Assembly: GCA_964552195.1 (NCBI GenBank)
Contig: CAZKFM010000010.1
Coordinates: 46,537 to 110,536 of the forward strand
Direction of reading: 5' to 3'
From: CAZKAP01 sp964552195
GTDB lineage: Bacteria > Bacteroidota > Bacteroidia > Flavobacteriales > Flavobacteriaceae
Length of the DNA: 64,000 nucleotides
In this document: positions 1 through 9,266 of the stretch, piece by piece
How the letters are laid out: each line of letters begins with the position of its first letter
Position numbering within the stretch: position 1 is the first letter of the stretch
Translations under genes and position numbers: made by a program
Notes under the pieces: model-generated
Databases searched by the model: none
Told to the model about the DNA's origin: nothing
Seen by the model: only the letters and a program-made list of their open reading frames with translations

Positions 1-1
1 C

Positions 2-1204
2 CTGATCAACGGGGCCTTGGGTGTCTTTGCCTGGGGGGCGCTGAATAGCCTGTACCCAGGATATGAGGACATGCTCCATGGCTTTACGTACAATGGTCAT
101 ACCTATATCTACGCCTTCATTGCCTTCTCACTGGCCACCTGTTTCCTGGTATACAATCGTTTCTACAGCCTGAAGAGCGCCAACCTGCTCATAGCCCCTA
201 TACTTCTCTGGCTGGTGCTGGTTGGCATGTTAAGCTATAAGCTTCCGGGCGCAAATTACTTCGTCATCCCGCTTTTCGCCCTGCTGGCCGGATTTCTGAT
301 GGCCATATGGGACAGGGACGAGAAAGGAAGCAGCCTTCCCTATAAATTTGTACTGACCCTCCCGGCCATATTCATCCTGGCACCTTCCATCTACATGTTT
401 CCGGTAGCACTGGGGCTCAAAATGCTGGCCACGACCACCTTGTTGTTAAGCCTGGTATTTTTTGCCACCCTGCCTTTCTGGCATTCCCTGCGCATGATGA
501 CCCGACTGGGAGCCCTAAGCCTGCTCATGGGTTTCCTGTTCCTCTTCAAGGCACATTTACAGTCGGGATTCAACGATCGACGCCCCAAGCCCACCAGTCT
601 GGTCTACCTGGTGGATATGGATGACCAAACGGCCCAATGGGCAACCTACGACAAAGTCCTTGACGATTGGAACAGCCTGTACTTCCCCGAAGGAGAGGAA
701 AAGTCCGAAACCTCTGAAAGTGATGTCCTGAGCAGCAAGTATCAAACCCGGTTTCGCAGGACAGCGCCGGCTCCTGTTAAAGAGATTTCGGGCCCCGAAG
801 TCGAAATCCTGAAGGACACCCTCATCGATGGATTGCGTCAAATCAGCCTGAATATTCAATCATTCCGAACGATCAACAGGATAGACGTGTATGCCTCAGG
901 CAATGAAATCATTGATGCACAAGTCAATGGGACAGAACTCGACTCCGATTTCCTGAAGTCGCGCAGGGGAAAAGAAGGTAATGCCAAACTCTTTACTCAC
1001 TATGTGAGCAACAACGCTTCCTCGGAGGTAACCCTGGTGGTTTCGGATAATGGTCAGACGGTAGATCTCGATATCTACGAGGCCTCTAACGATTTATTGA
1101 CACATCCCCGGTTCAGTGTGGCGGGACGGCCGGGACGAGCCATCCCCATGCCGTTTGTCCTTAACGACGCCATCATTGTGCACCGATCCTTTCGGATAGA
1201 ATGA
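2..1204 (+). CDS. Membrane-anchored M28 family peptidase, C-terminal part (5' end outside window)
   Basis: The reading frame is open to the left edge of the window, so the N-terminal part is missing. What remains starts with about seven to eight hydrophobic membrane segments (first 190 residues), followed by a soluble region of about 200 residues. The soluble part has a charged linker (EGEEKSE) and ends in a beta-rich section around PGRAIPMPF. Bacteroidota M28 aminopeptidase-like proteins of about 760 residues have a zinc peptidase domain, then a multi-spanning domain and an extracellular tail, and this fragment fits the last two parts. The catalytic metal ligands would lie upstream and cannot be checked. 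The assignment is by overall architecture and is moderately sure. Confidence 0.6.
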   Translation: MINGALGVFAWGALNSLYPGYEDMLHGFTYNGHTYIYAFIAFSLATCFLVYNRFYSLKSANLLIAPILLWLVLVGMLSYKLPGANYFVIPLFALLAGFLMAIWDRDEKGSSLPYKFVLTLPAIFILAPSIYMFPVALGLKMLATTTLLLSLVFFATLPFWHSLRMMTRLGALSLLMGFLFLFKAHLQSGFNDRRPKPTSLVYLVDMDDQTAQWATYDKVLDDWNSLYFPEGEEKSETSESDVLSSKYQTRFRRTAPAPVKEISGPEVEILKDTLIDGLRQISLNIQSFRTINRIDVYASGNEIIDAQVNGTELDSDFLKSRRGKEGNAKLFTHYVSNNASSEVTLVVSDNGQTVDLDIYEASNDLLTHPRFSVAGRPGRAIPMPFVLNDAIIVHRSFRIE

Positions 1205-1235
1205 CGATTACGTACAAACCTAAAAAGTTCGCGAA

Positions 1236-2045
1236 GTGAGTCCACGACCAACAGTAGGCATTATTGGCCTGGGTTGGCTGGGCCTGCCGCTGGCGCTGGC
1301 CCTTCAACGTCAGGGATACGATGTATGGGGAACCACCACCCGCAAGGATGAACAAGATGAACTCAGCCGGCAGGGCCTGCAGGTATGGCAGTTGAGACTG
1401 GATGAGGATCGCGTTTATGAGGAGTCCTCCCTGGCCGAATTATGGAAGCAAACGGCTAGCTGTGTTCTCAATATTCCCCCGGGACTCAGGAAGTCTCCAC
1501 CTGGCAGTTTCTTAAAGAAAATTCAGGCATTCACCGGGTATCTGAATCCCTACACTGATATCCGACTGATTTTTGTCAGCAGCACTTCCGTTTTCGGAAG
1601 GGCTCAGGGTGCCGTCGACGAGACTACACTTCCGGAACCTGACAGTCCGGGGGGTGAGGAATTGTACCGTGCCGAGAAATGGATTCGCTCCTGGAGGCCG
1701 GAGACCACAATACTCCGACCTGGAGGGTTGATTGGACCCGACAGGCACCCCGTTTATTCACTTTCCGGTCGAGCGGGCCTCCGTGGAGGTCAGGACCCGA
1801 TAAATCTGGTCCATCAGGAGGACTGCATCGCCATTGTACTCGAGATTCTGGACAAGGGTTACCTGGGAGAGTACGTACATGCTGTTTATCCCGAACACCC
1901 GACTCGAGAAGAATACTACACCAGAGCGGCCCTTAGCCGTGGGCTGCCTGCTCCGGAATTTGAGAATAATAGGGGCGAATCAGGCAAGGTTGTCCATAGT
2001 GCCTTCCTGTTGGAAAAGGGCTTTTCTTACACCCGGCCAATCTGA
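1236..2045 (+). CDS. NAD(P)-binding SDR-family protein (YeeZ-like epimerase/dehydratase)
   Basis: A 269-residue protein with an N-terminal Rossmann motif, GLGWLGLP at residues 11-18, typical of the YeeZ-like extended SDR group. The SDR pattern continues with SSTSVFG near residue 115 and a YxxxK pair (Y144, K148). The substrate cannot be named; members are usually annotated as NAD-dependent epimerase/dehydratase. The start codon is GTG at 1236, 31 bases after the M28 peptidase stop, so the two genes may be co-transcribed. No signal peptide is visible, so the protein should be cytoplasmic. Confidence 0.75.
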   Translation: MSPRPTVGIIGLGWLGLPLALALQRQGYDVWGTTTRKDEQDELSRQGLQVWQLRLDEDRVYEESSLAELWKQTASCVLNIPPGLRKSPPGSFLKKIQAFTGYLNPYTDIRLIFVSSTSVFGRAQGAVDETTLPEPDSPGGEELYRAEKWIRSWRPETTILRPGGLIGPDRHPVYSLSGRAGLRGGQDPINLVHQEDCIAIVLEILDKGYLGEYVHAVYPEHPTREEYYTRAALSRGLPAPEFENNRGESGKVVHSAFLLEKGFSYTRPI

Positions 2046-2099
2046 ACCGTAAAGTCCTGAAAACGGGCACTTTTTTAAGCATGGATACCTCAAAATATG

Positions 2100-2107
2100 T
2101 AGATTTG
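2100..2107 (+). promoter_or_regulatory. Bacteroidota -7 promoter element (TAGATTTG)
   Basis: The octamer matches TAnnTTTG exactly and lies 15 bases before the ATG at 2123. No TTG is visible at the expected -33 distance. The site falls inside the longer reading frame that begins at 2081, which supports the shorter start at 2123. Confidence 0.45.
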
Positions 2108-2122
2108 CCCAAAATTTTCAGG

Positions 2123-2830
2123 ATGAAAAAGTTTGTTTTCTTTTCCCTTACTGCCCTGGTCATGACGTCCGCTTATGCTCAGAGCAAATCCGTACTCGAA
2201 GACCACTTCCGAAAGTACTACGCCCAGATGAGATCCCAGGGAGACGTTAACGGAGTAATCAGCGCCTTGACCCACATCCAGGTACTGAACCCATCCCAAA
2301 GCCGACTGGATACCATCGCGTATTTTTACCTGCAGAACAACCAGCCCGATTTGGCTTTGGAGACCATAGGAACCGAGCGTAATGTGGCCGATTCGGATCT
2401 GGCCGTCCGAGTTAAAGGAATATCCCTGAAATCATTGAATCAGCTGGAACCCGCCATACAGCAGTTCGAAATACTGTTCAAGCGTGATCCTAATCCCTTC
2501 CTGGCCTACGAGCTGGCGAACCTGAAAATCCAAACGGGAAATTCGGGAGCCATTGACAACATCGAATACGGACTGGCCAACGCCACCGACGAGATGAAGC
2601 AGCAGTTCTTCGAGCGTCATCAACCTTACGAAGTTTCTATGAAGGCCGCGTTCACCTTCCTGAAAAGTCTGCACATACTGAATATGGATCAGAGCAAGGT
2701 GGACGATGCCATTGCCATAGTAGATCAGGCTCTGCAGCAAGCGCCCAATTTCTATCTCGCTCAAATCACCAAGGAAGCCCTCGAAAAGAGGAAGAACGGT
2801 ACGGCGGAAGGTTCTGTTCCAAAAGAATAG
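2123..2830 (+). CDS. Exported TPR-like protein
   Basis: The ATG at 2123 gives a clean signal peptide (KKFVFF, hydrophobic core, cleavage after AYAQ); the upstream in-frame ATG at 2081 would add 14 residues before the signal and overlap a promoter-like element. The mature protein is about 215 residues, all helical, with helix-turn-helix units of TPR type (ALTHIQVLNP, YLQNNQPDLALE, LKRDPNPFLAYELA-like blocks). TPR proteins act as protein-protein scaffolds; no specific partner is suggested by the context. It should be periplasmic. It ends 4 bases before the stop of the convergent gene at 2835. Confidence 0.7.
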   Translation: MKKFVFFSLTALVMTSAYAQSKSVLEDHFRKYYAQMRSQGDVNGVISALTHIQVLNPSQSRLDTIAYFYLQNNQPDLALETIGTERNVADSDLAVRVKGISLKSLNQLEPAIQQFEILFKRDPNPFLAYELANLKIQTGNSGAIDNIEYGLANATDEMKQQFFERHQPYEVSMKAAFTFLKSLHILNMDQSKVDDAIAIVDQALQQAPNFYLAQITKEALEKRKNGTAEGSVPKE

Positions 2831-2834
2831 TTCC

Positions 2835-3344
2835 CTACTCCTTAGCGGACCTCATTTCCCGAACTAGAGCCCTATCGTGCTCCCCTTTCATTTGTAACAA
2901 TGAGTCGACTTGCTCGTTGGGTACGGCTATGGATAGCACATATTGGTATATTTTCCAGCCATCCGGCCCCTTTCGAAGTACCCCGGAGCCACGACATAGG
3001 CCCATCTGCGTTTCCAGCAATTCATCGAACCAGGACATGTCAGGCTCCGCACCGAAATAAATATGCCGCTCTACCGGAGTGAAGTTCCAGGCCTTTCCGC
3101 TTTCGAAATAGGGCCTACTAAAGGATTTGAAAGATTCGTAGTCCCAGTATTCAGAGGCATCGGTACCCAGGAATACGGATTCCGGGGCCATGAGACTGAA
3201 GTAGGTCTCGAAGTCTGCCTCAGAAGCCGCTTTGTGCCAGTGGTCCAGTAACTGGCCGACTTCGGCTCTATCCTCTTCCTGCGCCTGAATGACAAGTGGC
3301 TGTGCCATAAGTATAATAACAAGGATGGTAAATGCCGTTTTCAT
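2835..3344 (-). CDS. Exported NTF2/SnoaL-like protein
   Basis: A 169-residue protein with a signal peptide (hydrophobic residues 3-17, cleavage near IQAQ) followed by a single cone-shaped NTF2-like domain. Family hallmarks are the DHWHKAASEADFETYFSLMAPESVFLGTD block and the WKIYQYVLS strand. These domains bind small ligands or act as lyases or isomerases; the ligand is unknown here. The start codon overlaps the stop of the upstream lipoprotein gene by 4 bases (ATGA type), so the two form an operon on the minus strand. It is one of three NTF2-like exported proteins in the window. Confidence 0.75.
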   Translation of the reverse strand: MKTAFTILVIILMAQPLVIQAQEEDRAEVGQLLDHWHKAASEADFETYFSLMAPESVFLGTDASEYWDYESFKSFSRPYFESGKAWNFTPVERHIYFGAEPDMSWFDELLETQMGLCRGSGVLRKGPDGWKIYQYVLSIAVPNEQVDSLLQMKGEHDRALVREMRSAKE

Positions 3345-3850
3345 CGTTCTATGAGTTGAAGGGTATCGAGTTTATTCTTGAGGACCTGATTCATTTGTGC
3401 ACGCATCGCATTATAGGAGCCTGAGAGTTCGTCCACAGTTCGAGTGATGGAATCCCTGTTGCTCAGTTCCCACTTCAGTTTGAGAAGCATGGTTTGGACC
3501 ACTTTTTGTCTGCTCCTGACCGAAGTCCGATCGAATGCCTCGGGATAGCCTTCTCTGAGCAGATTTCCTTCCTTTTCCAGCAGGTCGTTAACCGCCAGCT
3601 TCATCTCCTCTTCACTGTTCGCACGTGCCAACAGGTCGAAACTCCGCTCGAATTCCATGAAGGTCTTCCAGCCATTCGTAATCTGACTGGCCTCCTCGCT
3701 TAAAGGTATTTTTCGGGGCCGGTTCCAGTAGGCTGAAGAGTTTTCCTGGTTAGTCTCTGACTGCAAATCCCCGGGAGAAGATATTCCATCCTGTCTGCAG
3801 GAAAGCAACAGAAAAAACAGGCCAAAAGCCCATGTAAACGATCGAATCAT
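3341..3850 (-). CDS. Lipoprotein of unknown function
   Basis: The first 18 residues form a lipoprotein signal with the lipobox LLLSC; the mature protein is about 150 residues, hydrophilic and predicted helical, with a possible coiled coil at its C-terminus (MRAQMNQVLKNKLD). I do not recognise the family. It is the first gene of a two-gene operon with the NTF2-like gene, overlapping it by 4 bases, and is divergent from the threonine dehydrogenase gene with only 49 bases between the start codons. Confidence 0.6.
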   Translation of the reverse strand: MIRSFTWAFGLFFLLLSCRQDGISSPGDLQSETNQENSSAYWNRPRKIPLSEEASQITNGWKTFMEFERSFDLLARANSEEEMKLAVNDLLEKEGNLLREGYPEAFDRTSVRSRQKVVQTMLLKLKWELSNRDSITRTVDELSGSYNAMRAQMNQVLKNKLDTLQLIER

Positions 3851-3866
3851 ACTAGCTAAGTTACGT

Positions 3867-3874
3867 TATCTTTG
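3867..3874 (+). promoter_or_regulatory. Bacteroidota -7 promoter element (TATCTTTG)
   Basis: An exact TAnnTTTG match, 25 bases before the ATG at 3900 of the threonine dehydrogenase gene, in the short divergent intergenic region. No clear TTG occurs at the -33 position. Confidence 0.5.
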
Positions 3875-3899
3875 CCGGAGGAAATCAGCGCTTCACAAC

Positions 3900-4841
3900 A
3901 TGGCTCGCGTACTCATCATCGGATGTAATGGACAGATCGGAACCGAACTCACCTTAAGATTGAGGCAACTATACGGGAATGATGAGGTAGTGGGTGCCGA
4001 CATTCAGCCGGTTAAAGAAGAGCTGCAGAATGGCCCTTTTCGCAGGCTGGATGCAACCGACCGGACCGCGGTCGAGAAGGCAATCGAATCCTTCGGCATT
4101 ACGGAGGTCTATTTGATGGCTGCCTTACTGAGTGCCAAGGGAGAACAGCTGCCACAGCTCACCTGGGAAATTAACATGAAGAGTCTATTGATCGGACTGG
4201 AGCTGGCCGCATCCCGGAAATTCAGACTATTCTGGCCATCGAGCATTGCCGTTTTTGGCCCCGGAAGCGCAACGGATGATACCCCGCAGGACACCGTTAT
4301 GGACCCCACTACCGTCTATGGGATTAGTAAACTGGCCGGTGAACGCTGGTGCGCATACTACCGGAAAAAATTCGGTGTCGACGTACGTAGCGTTCGTTAT
4401 CCGGGTCTTATCAGTTGGAAGGCCGCTCCGGGAGGCGGGACCACCGATTACTCCATCGATATGTTCGTACACGCCACACAAGGCCTTTCCTATGATTGTT
4501 ACCTCAGGAAAGACACCTGCCTACCGATGATGTACATGGACGATGCCATTGAAGGAACCATAGCATTGATGGATACCGAACTGGATGGCAACCGCCCTTT
4601 TATCTCGTATAACCTTCAGGGATTCAGTTGTACACCGGAGTCTTTGGCCGAGGAAATTCGCAAGGAATTCCCGGATTTCCAGGTGTCCTATGCCCCGGAT
4701 TTCCGGCAGGAGATCGCCGATACCTGGCCCAATAGCGTGGCGGATCGTGAGGCCCGGGAGCATTGGGGATGGCAACCCGAATTCGGCCTGGAAGAAACAG
4801 TACGGCAAATGATTTCGGGGCTTAAGACGGCTGTCAATTAA
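3900..4841 (+). CDS. L-threonine 3-dehydrogenase, short-chain (SDR) type
   Basis: A 313-residue extended SDR protein. The NAD-binding motif GCNGQIG is at residues 8-14 and the catalytic YxxxK is Y140/K144. The stretches RYPGLISW and PGGGTTDYSID are typical of SDR-type threonine dehydrogenases, which oxidise L-threonine to 2-amino-3-ketobutyrate. That product is then split to glycine and acetyl-CoA by a ligase not seen in this window. The protein has no signal peptide and should be cytoplasmic. Its stop codon overlaps that of the convergent lipoprotein gene in the tetranucleotide TTAA at 4838-4841. Confidence 0.85.
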   Translation: MARVLIIGCNGQIGTELTLRLRQLYGNDEVVGADIQPVKEELQNGPFRRLDATDRTAVEKAIESFGITEVYLMAALLSAKGEQLPQLTWEINMKSLLIGLELAASRKFRLFWPSSIAVFGPGSATDDTPQDTVMDPTTVYGISKLAGERWCAYYRKKFGVDVRSVRYPGLISWKAAPGGGTTDYSIDMFVHATQGLSYDCYLRKDTCLPMMYMDDAIEGTIALMDTELDGNRPFISYNLQGFSCTPESLAEEIRKEFPDFQVSYAPDFRQEIADTWPNSVADREAREHWGWQPEFGLEETVRQMISGLKTAVN

Positions 4842-5260
4842 GGCAGCAGGCGATAGGTTAGCAGGGGTGCATCGCAGGCAATGGCGGTGTTGCGAATCAG
4901 TTCGCTTTCGAACGTATAGGTTTCCTCCCTTAGATGCCCGCAATAGATGATGAAGGGATCCTCACTCGTATAAGTCAGGGTGAGAAGCTCTGTTCCAACC
5001 TCCCCTGTGATCGTATATTGGCCCTCTCCTATTAGGGTCTCACCTTCCTGCACCGTTAGTTTCTTAAAACTCCCGTCAGCATTCAATTCGATCCGTTCCT
5101 GCCATTCCATATCGCCCCCCGTAAGGATTACTCCCGTGCGAGGTATTTCCATCGAGACCAGTGCGTAGGTTTCGGGCAGAACGACCTAATCCTCTCCATC
5201 CGTCGAACAGGAATGTATAAGGAATAGTAAAGCAAGTATAAATACAGATCTGTGATACAC
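4838..5260 (-). pseudogene. Lipoprotein gene interrupted by an in-frame TAG
   Basis: Read from a GTG at 5260, the frame encodes a good lipoprotein signal (hydrophobic core and lipobox LIHSC, Cys18) and then STDGED. It then meets TAG at 5188-5186 (codon 25). After the stop the same frame continues for 116 codons, through the internal ATG at 5152, to the true end at 4838. The continuing part is a small beta-rich domain (IELNADGSF, GQYTITGEVG) resembling lipocalin-like or DUF4488-like Bacteroidota lipoproteins; the exact family is not recognised. Signal and domain in one frame separated by a single stop suggests a recent nonsense mutation or a sequencing error. A separate cytoplasmic ORF from 5152 is less likely. 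Confidence 0.65.
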
Positions 5261-5372
5261 GGTCTATTCTAAATCAACTACCATTAAGCTATAACACGGA
5301 TGCTAAAAACACAAGTAAGCACCCATGCCTGTTAGATTTAGTAATTTAACTGCACAATAAAAATCATACCCC

Positions 5373-7412
5373 ATGAGAGCACCCTACTCCCTCTTGCTGG
5401 CGGTCTGCCTTATCCCATGCCTGGTCAGTTCGCAGAAAAACCCCTCATTTGAAGAAGTCATCTCCCTGCAACGCGTAAACAGCGCTGTCATTTCCCCGGA
5501 TGGAAAGCACATTGTGATGACCGTAAGGAGCTCTGACTGGAAGGAGAACCGCTACGATACCGAACTTTGGCTCTCCCGGGACGGACAGCCCCCGTTTCGA
5601 CTGACTCATAACCCCAATGGAAACAGTACGGGTCCCAAATGGTCACCGGACGGAGAATGGATAGCTTTCCTTTCCGATCGGGGCGATGAGACACAGGTAT
5701 ACATCCTCTCTGCTCAAGGCGGAGAGGCACTTGCACTCACGGATTCCGAAACTGGGGTCTCGCGTTTCGAATGGTCACCGGACGGTAGCCAGATCGCTTT
5801 CCTTGAAAACCTGAAGCCGTCCGATCGCATGAAAAAACAGGAAGAACTCTATGGCCAGTTCGCCGCGGATGATACCGAACTCACCTACAACAAGCTGATG
5901 GCCATGGACTTCGATCCCCACCGACTGGGTCAAATGCCCCTCCCGTCTCAGCTCAACGATTCGGTCTTAAATGACTCTGTTGCTCCCCGGGCCCTTCTGG
6001 ACAGCCTGGATTTCTACATCAATAACTTTCGCTGGTCACCTGACGGTACCCGGATCGCGGTGGAACACCAACCCAATTCGCTGCTCTTATCATTCCTTAA
6101 AGCGGACATCTCCGTGTACGACATGGAATCGAAAAGCCTGACACCTTTGATAACCCATCCGGCTCAGGACATGCTATTGCACTGGTCTCCGACGGGAGAG
6201 GAAGTTCTTTTCGCCTCCACAGTAACAGATAGTACATCCAGCTTTTATAAAAACGATCGGTACTTCCGGGCCTCTCTCCAGGGTGACGAACCCGTGGAGC
6301 TGGCCTCCGACTTTGACGAAAACCTCGACATGGGCGCCTGGTCAGTAAGCGGAATACACGCTCTGGGCTGGCAGAAGACCCACAGAATGGCCTACCTCAT
6401 CAATCCGGCAGACGGTAAGGTAACCCCCATTCACAACGATCACAAGCGGATCCTGAACGCCACCTACAGCCGGGACGGAAAACGGATGGCCTATATCGTG
6501 CAGGAGAACGATGGTCTGCCGGAAGTATATCTCAGCGACTCCCGCCTGCGCAAACCGAAAAAGATCACCGATTTTACCGCTCAGATCGAAGATTGGGCCT
6601 ATGCCAACAGCGACATGATCTGCTGGCAAAGCAAGGATGGGACCCGAATCGAAGGGGTGTTGAGCAAACCCATGGACTACGACCCTGAAAAGAAATATCC
6701 GCTATTGGTGATCATACACGGAGGGCCCACCGGTATTTCAGTTCCCCGGCCAGTCGATGCCTATGTGTACCCCATGCTGCAATGGCTCAACAAAGGGGCA
6801 CTGGTTCTTATGCCTAACTATAGGGGGTCTGCCGGTTATGGCGAGGAGTTTCGTTCCCTGAACGTCCGCAATCTCGGGGTGGGAGATGCCTGGGACGTCA
6901 TTTCCGGGGTGGAATACCTCATCGATCAAGGGATGGTGGACGCTGACAAGGTGGGTTGCATGGGCTGGAGTCAGGGAGGATACATATCGGCCTTTCTCAC
7001 CACCCACTCGGATATCTTTCAGGCCGTTTCGGTAGGAGCCGGCATTTCCAACTGGATCACCTATTACGTTAACACCGATATACACCCCTTTACCCGGCAG
7101 TATCTTCAGGCCACCCCCTGGTCGGACCCTGAAATATACAGCCTGACCTCCCCGATGACGAAGATTAATGAAGCTCGTACCCCCACCCTGATTCAGCATG
7201 GTGAATTCGACAAACGGGTACCTGTCCCCAATGCCTATGAACTCTATCAGGGACTGCAGGATGTAGGTGTTGAAAGCGAGCTCTACATTTATAAAGGCTT
7301 CGGACACGGCATCAATAAACCCAAGGAACGACTCGCCGCGACCTGGCACAACTGGCAGTGGTTTTCGAAATACCTCTGGGGGGAGGAAGTGGAGCTTCCC
7401 GGGTTGGACTAA
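5373..7412 (+). CDS. Exported S9 family peptidase (prolyl oligopeptidase-like)
   Basis: A 679-residue serine peptidase with an N-terminal signal peptide (cleavage near VSSQ). Residues about 25-430 form a beta-propeller with repeated WSPDG blades (TolB-like). The C-terminal alpha/beta hydrolase carries the triad Ser533 (GWSQGG), Asp613 (GEFDKRVP) and His645 (GFGHG), with the oxyanion HGGP stretch before it. Such enzymes cleave short peptides, often after proline or alanine, in the periplasm. The gene stands alone; the AT-rich leader from 5261 to 5372 has a near match to the -7 element (TAGATTTA). Confidence 0.9.
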   Translation: MRAPYSLLLAVCLIPCLVSSQKNPSFEEVISLQRVNSAVISPDGKHIVMTVRSSDWKENRYDTELWLSRDGQPPFRLTHNPNGNSTGPKWSPDGEWIAFLSDRGDETQVYILSAQGGEALALTDSETGVSRFEWSPDGSQIAFLENLKPSDRMKKQEELYGQFAADDTELTYNKLMAMDFDPHRLGQMPLPSQLNDSVLNDSVAPRALLDSLDFYINNFRWSPDGTRIAVEHQPNSLLLSFLKADISVYDMESKSLTPLITHPAQDMLLHWSPTGEEVLFASTVTDSTSSFYKNDRYFRASLQGDEPVELASDFDENLDMGAWSVSGIHALGWQKTHRMAYLINPADGKVTPIHNDHKRILNATYSRDGKRMAYIVQENDGLPEVYLSDSRLRKPKKITDFTAQIEDWAYANSDMICWQSKDGTRIEGVLSKPMDYDPEKKYPLLVIIHGGPTGISVPRPVDAYVYPMLQWLNKGALVLMPNYRGSAGYGEEFRSLNVRNLGVGDAWDVISGVEYLIDQGMVDADKVGCMGWSQGGYISAFLTTHSDIFQAVSVGAGISNWITYYVNTDIHPFTRQYLQATPWSDPEIYSLTSPMTKINEARTPTLIQHGEFDKRVPVPNAYELYQGLQDVGVESELYIYKGFGHGINKPKERLAATWHNWQWFSKYLWGEEVELPGLD

Positions 7413-7527
7413 GGTTCTGCGAGGAGCCTTTGAGAAAACCTCCTGGTCTCGCATGTTTCGGACTTGTCCCGTTGGGGAGCACACCAGAGGCCTCCACCGG
7501 GAAACACAAGGATCCATTCACTTAGCG

Positions 7528-8250
7528 CTATCGTTCCAGAAGAGCCTTGACAACCTCCTCCTTATAGGTTCTACCGATCGGTATTTTGGAATCGTCGGTC
7601 ATACGCACCTGATTGGCACTCAGGCTCTGCACCTTATTGCAGTTGATGATAAAGGAACGGTGAACCTGCAGAAACTGAGGGCCCTCAAATTGTTCCAGCC
7701 AGTACTTCAGGGACTCTCCGGACAACACTTTCCGATTACCGAGATGAATCTCCGTGTAATCCGTATCCGAGGATATGTACACGATATCGTTGAGATGAAC
7801 GCGAACATACTCGTGGCCCGATTTTATATAAAGCTCTTTTTCCCCGCCTGAACTGATGGTTTTGCGGACTCCAGGTCTTTCCTCGGAGGGTGCGGGCAAC
7901 TTGTTAACCGCCTGCAGGAACCGTTGGAACGAGAAGGGCTTGAGCAAATAATCGACCACATTCAAGTCGTAACCCTCAAGTGCGTAATCCGAGTAGGCGG
8001 TGGTCAATATAACCGGGGGTGCCTTGGGCATGCTCTTGAGGAAATCAATCCCGTTGATCTTGGGAAGATGTATATCCAGGAACATCAGGTCGATTTCGTG
8101 TTCCTTGAGGTAATCCATGGCCTTGATACCATCCGAAAAAACACCGGTGAGCTCTAGGACCTCCACATCTCTGATGAATTTCTGCAGGATTCGCTGGGCA
8201 GGAGGCTGGTCCTCCACCACGATGCATCTTATGATTCTAGGATCGCTCAA
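7528..8250 (-). CDS. LytTR-family response regulator
   Basis: A 240-residue two-component regulator. Residues 6-120 are a receiver domain with the phosphoacceptor Asp59 (LMFLDIHLP), acidic pair E13-D14, and the switch TTAYSDYALEG. Residues about 140-238 form a LytTR DNA-binding domain, with KSGHEYVRV, DTDYTEIHL and QVHRSFIINCNKV as family marks. It overlaps the sensor kinase gene by 14 bases and is translated after it, so the pair forms one operon. The divergent TonB-dependent receptor is a plausible target (inference from position only). Confidence 0.92.
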   Translation of the reverse strand: MSDPRIIRCIVVEDQPPAQRILQKFIRDVEVLELTGVFSDGIKAMDYLKEHEIDLMFLDIHLPKINGIDFLKSMPKAPPVILTTAYSDYALEGYDLNVVDYLLKPFSFQRFLQAVNKLPAPSEERPGVRKTISSGGEKELYIKSGHEYVRVHLNDIVYISSDTDYTEIHLGNRKVLSGESLKYWLEQFEGPQFLQVHRSFIINCNKVQSLSANQVRMTDDSKIPIGRTYKEEVVKALLER

Positions 8251-9250
8251 GGAGTAAATCGAGTTTAACGATAAAGGTAGGATCTTCCTTTTTAATCTTC
8301 AGCCGATGTTTCTGTGGGTACAGTAGCTTGAGTCGCTTTTTTACATTGGCCAGACCAATTCCCTGAGCCTCGCTATTTCGTACTTCCGATTGGGCAAAAT
8401 TATTTCGGCATTCGAAGGTAAGTGTGGAATTGTGGATCTTGACTTCCATATCTATTTCAATGTCCGAAGACTGACCGGACTGGCTGTGTTTGAAGGCATT
8501 TTCTATGAATACCACGAGTATGAGAGGCGCTATTTTAAATCCGCTAGGGATTTCGCCCACACGGAAATTCACTTTGCCCCGCTGTTCGATTTGCATCTTG
8601 TACAAACGGATGAAGTTTTCCAGCTGCTTGAGCTCTTTCTCCAGGGGTACGAAACGCTCCTTGCTTTCGTACAGCATATATCGGAGCACCCCACTGAGCT
8701 CCAATATGATTTCCGGGGTCTTGGGCGAATTCTCCAGGGAATAAGAATACAGATTGTTAAGGTTGTTGAATAGAAAGTGCGGATGGATCTGCGAACGCAG
8801 AAACTGAAGTTCGCTTTCCTGTACGCTGATTTGCAGATCGTCAATTTCCTGTTGCTTCTTGAAGGCATCCCAACCGAATTTACCGCCAGCCAGTATCGTG
8901 ATAACCGGTAATTGTCCGAGCAGGGTTATAAATACACCGGGAAACTGCTCCGCCCGCCTGGAATTCGGATAGACCAGCGGTTCCAGCACCTTTTCCTCCA
9001 TCAGGATACTCCCGGCCAATAAGATCAGGAAACCCCCTATGAATAAGGCATACTTTCTGGTGTACAGAAAGCGCGGCATCAGTATGTACATGGTGGCCAA
9101 AGCCACGGATGCATCGGTCAGGAAAAATGGCAATCGATCCCAGGAGGGTCCCTGGGCACGGTAATCGTATAGGAAAAACCACATCACCAGCAAGTGCAGT
9201 ACCAACTGGAAAATCAATTCCCTGTAGTTAATGAGAGGAATGCGCTTCAT
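8237..9250 (-). CDS. LytS-type sensor histidine kinase
   Basis: The start at 9250 gives 337 residues; an upstream in-frame start at 9352 would add 34 residues and read through a promoter-like element at 9259-9266, so it is less likely. Four hydrophobic segments (about residues 12-125) form a membrane input domain without a large loop. The His_kinase box IHPHFLFN has its conserved histidine near residue 156, and the ATP-binding part carries the N box IENAFKHS and a G box at GIGLANV. It should phosphorylate the downstream LytTR regulator. The sensed signal is unknown. Confidence 0.9.
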   Translation of the reverse strand: MKRIPLINYRELIFQLVLHLLVMWFFLYDYRAQGPSWDRLPFFLTDASVALATMYILMPRFLYTRKYALFIGGFLILLAGSILMEEKVLEPLVYPNSRRAEQFPGVFITLLGQLPVITILAGGKFGWDAFKKQQEIDDLQISVQESELQFLRSQIHPHFLFNNLNNLYSYSLENSPKTPEIILELSGVLRYMLYESKERFVPLEKELKQLENFIRLYKMQIEQRGKVNFRVGEIPSGFKIAPLILVVFIENAFKHSQSGQSSDIEIDMEVKIHNSTLTFECRNNFAQSEVRNSEAQGIGLANVKKRLKLLYPQKHRLKIKKEDPTFIVKLDLLLERS

Positions 9251-9258
9251 GTAATGAC

Positions 9259-9266
9259 CAAATCTA
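9259..9266 (-). promoter_or_regulatory. Bacteroidota -7 promoter element for the LytS-LytTR operon (TAGATTTG on the minus strand)
   Basis: An exact TAnnTTTG match only 8 bases before the ATG at 9250. If used, the transcript would start at or very near the start codon. No TTG is seen at -33. Confidence 0.45.

Noticed and set aside
7267..7851. 194-codon plus-strand ORF at the end of the S9 peptidase
   Set aside because: It overlaps the peptidase catalytic end in another frame and the regulator antisense, with no domain of its own.
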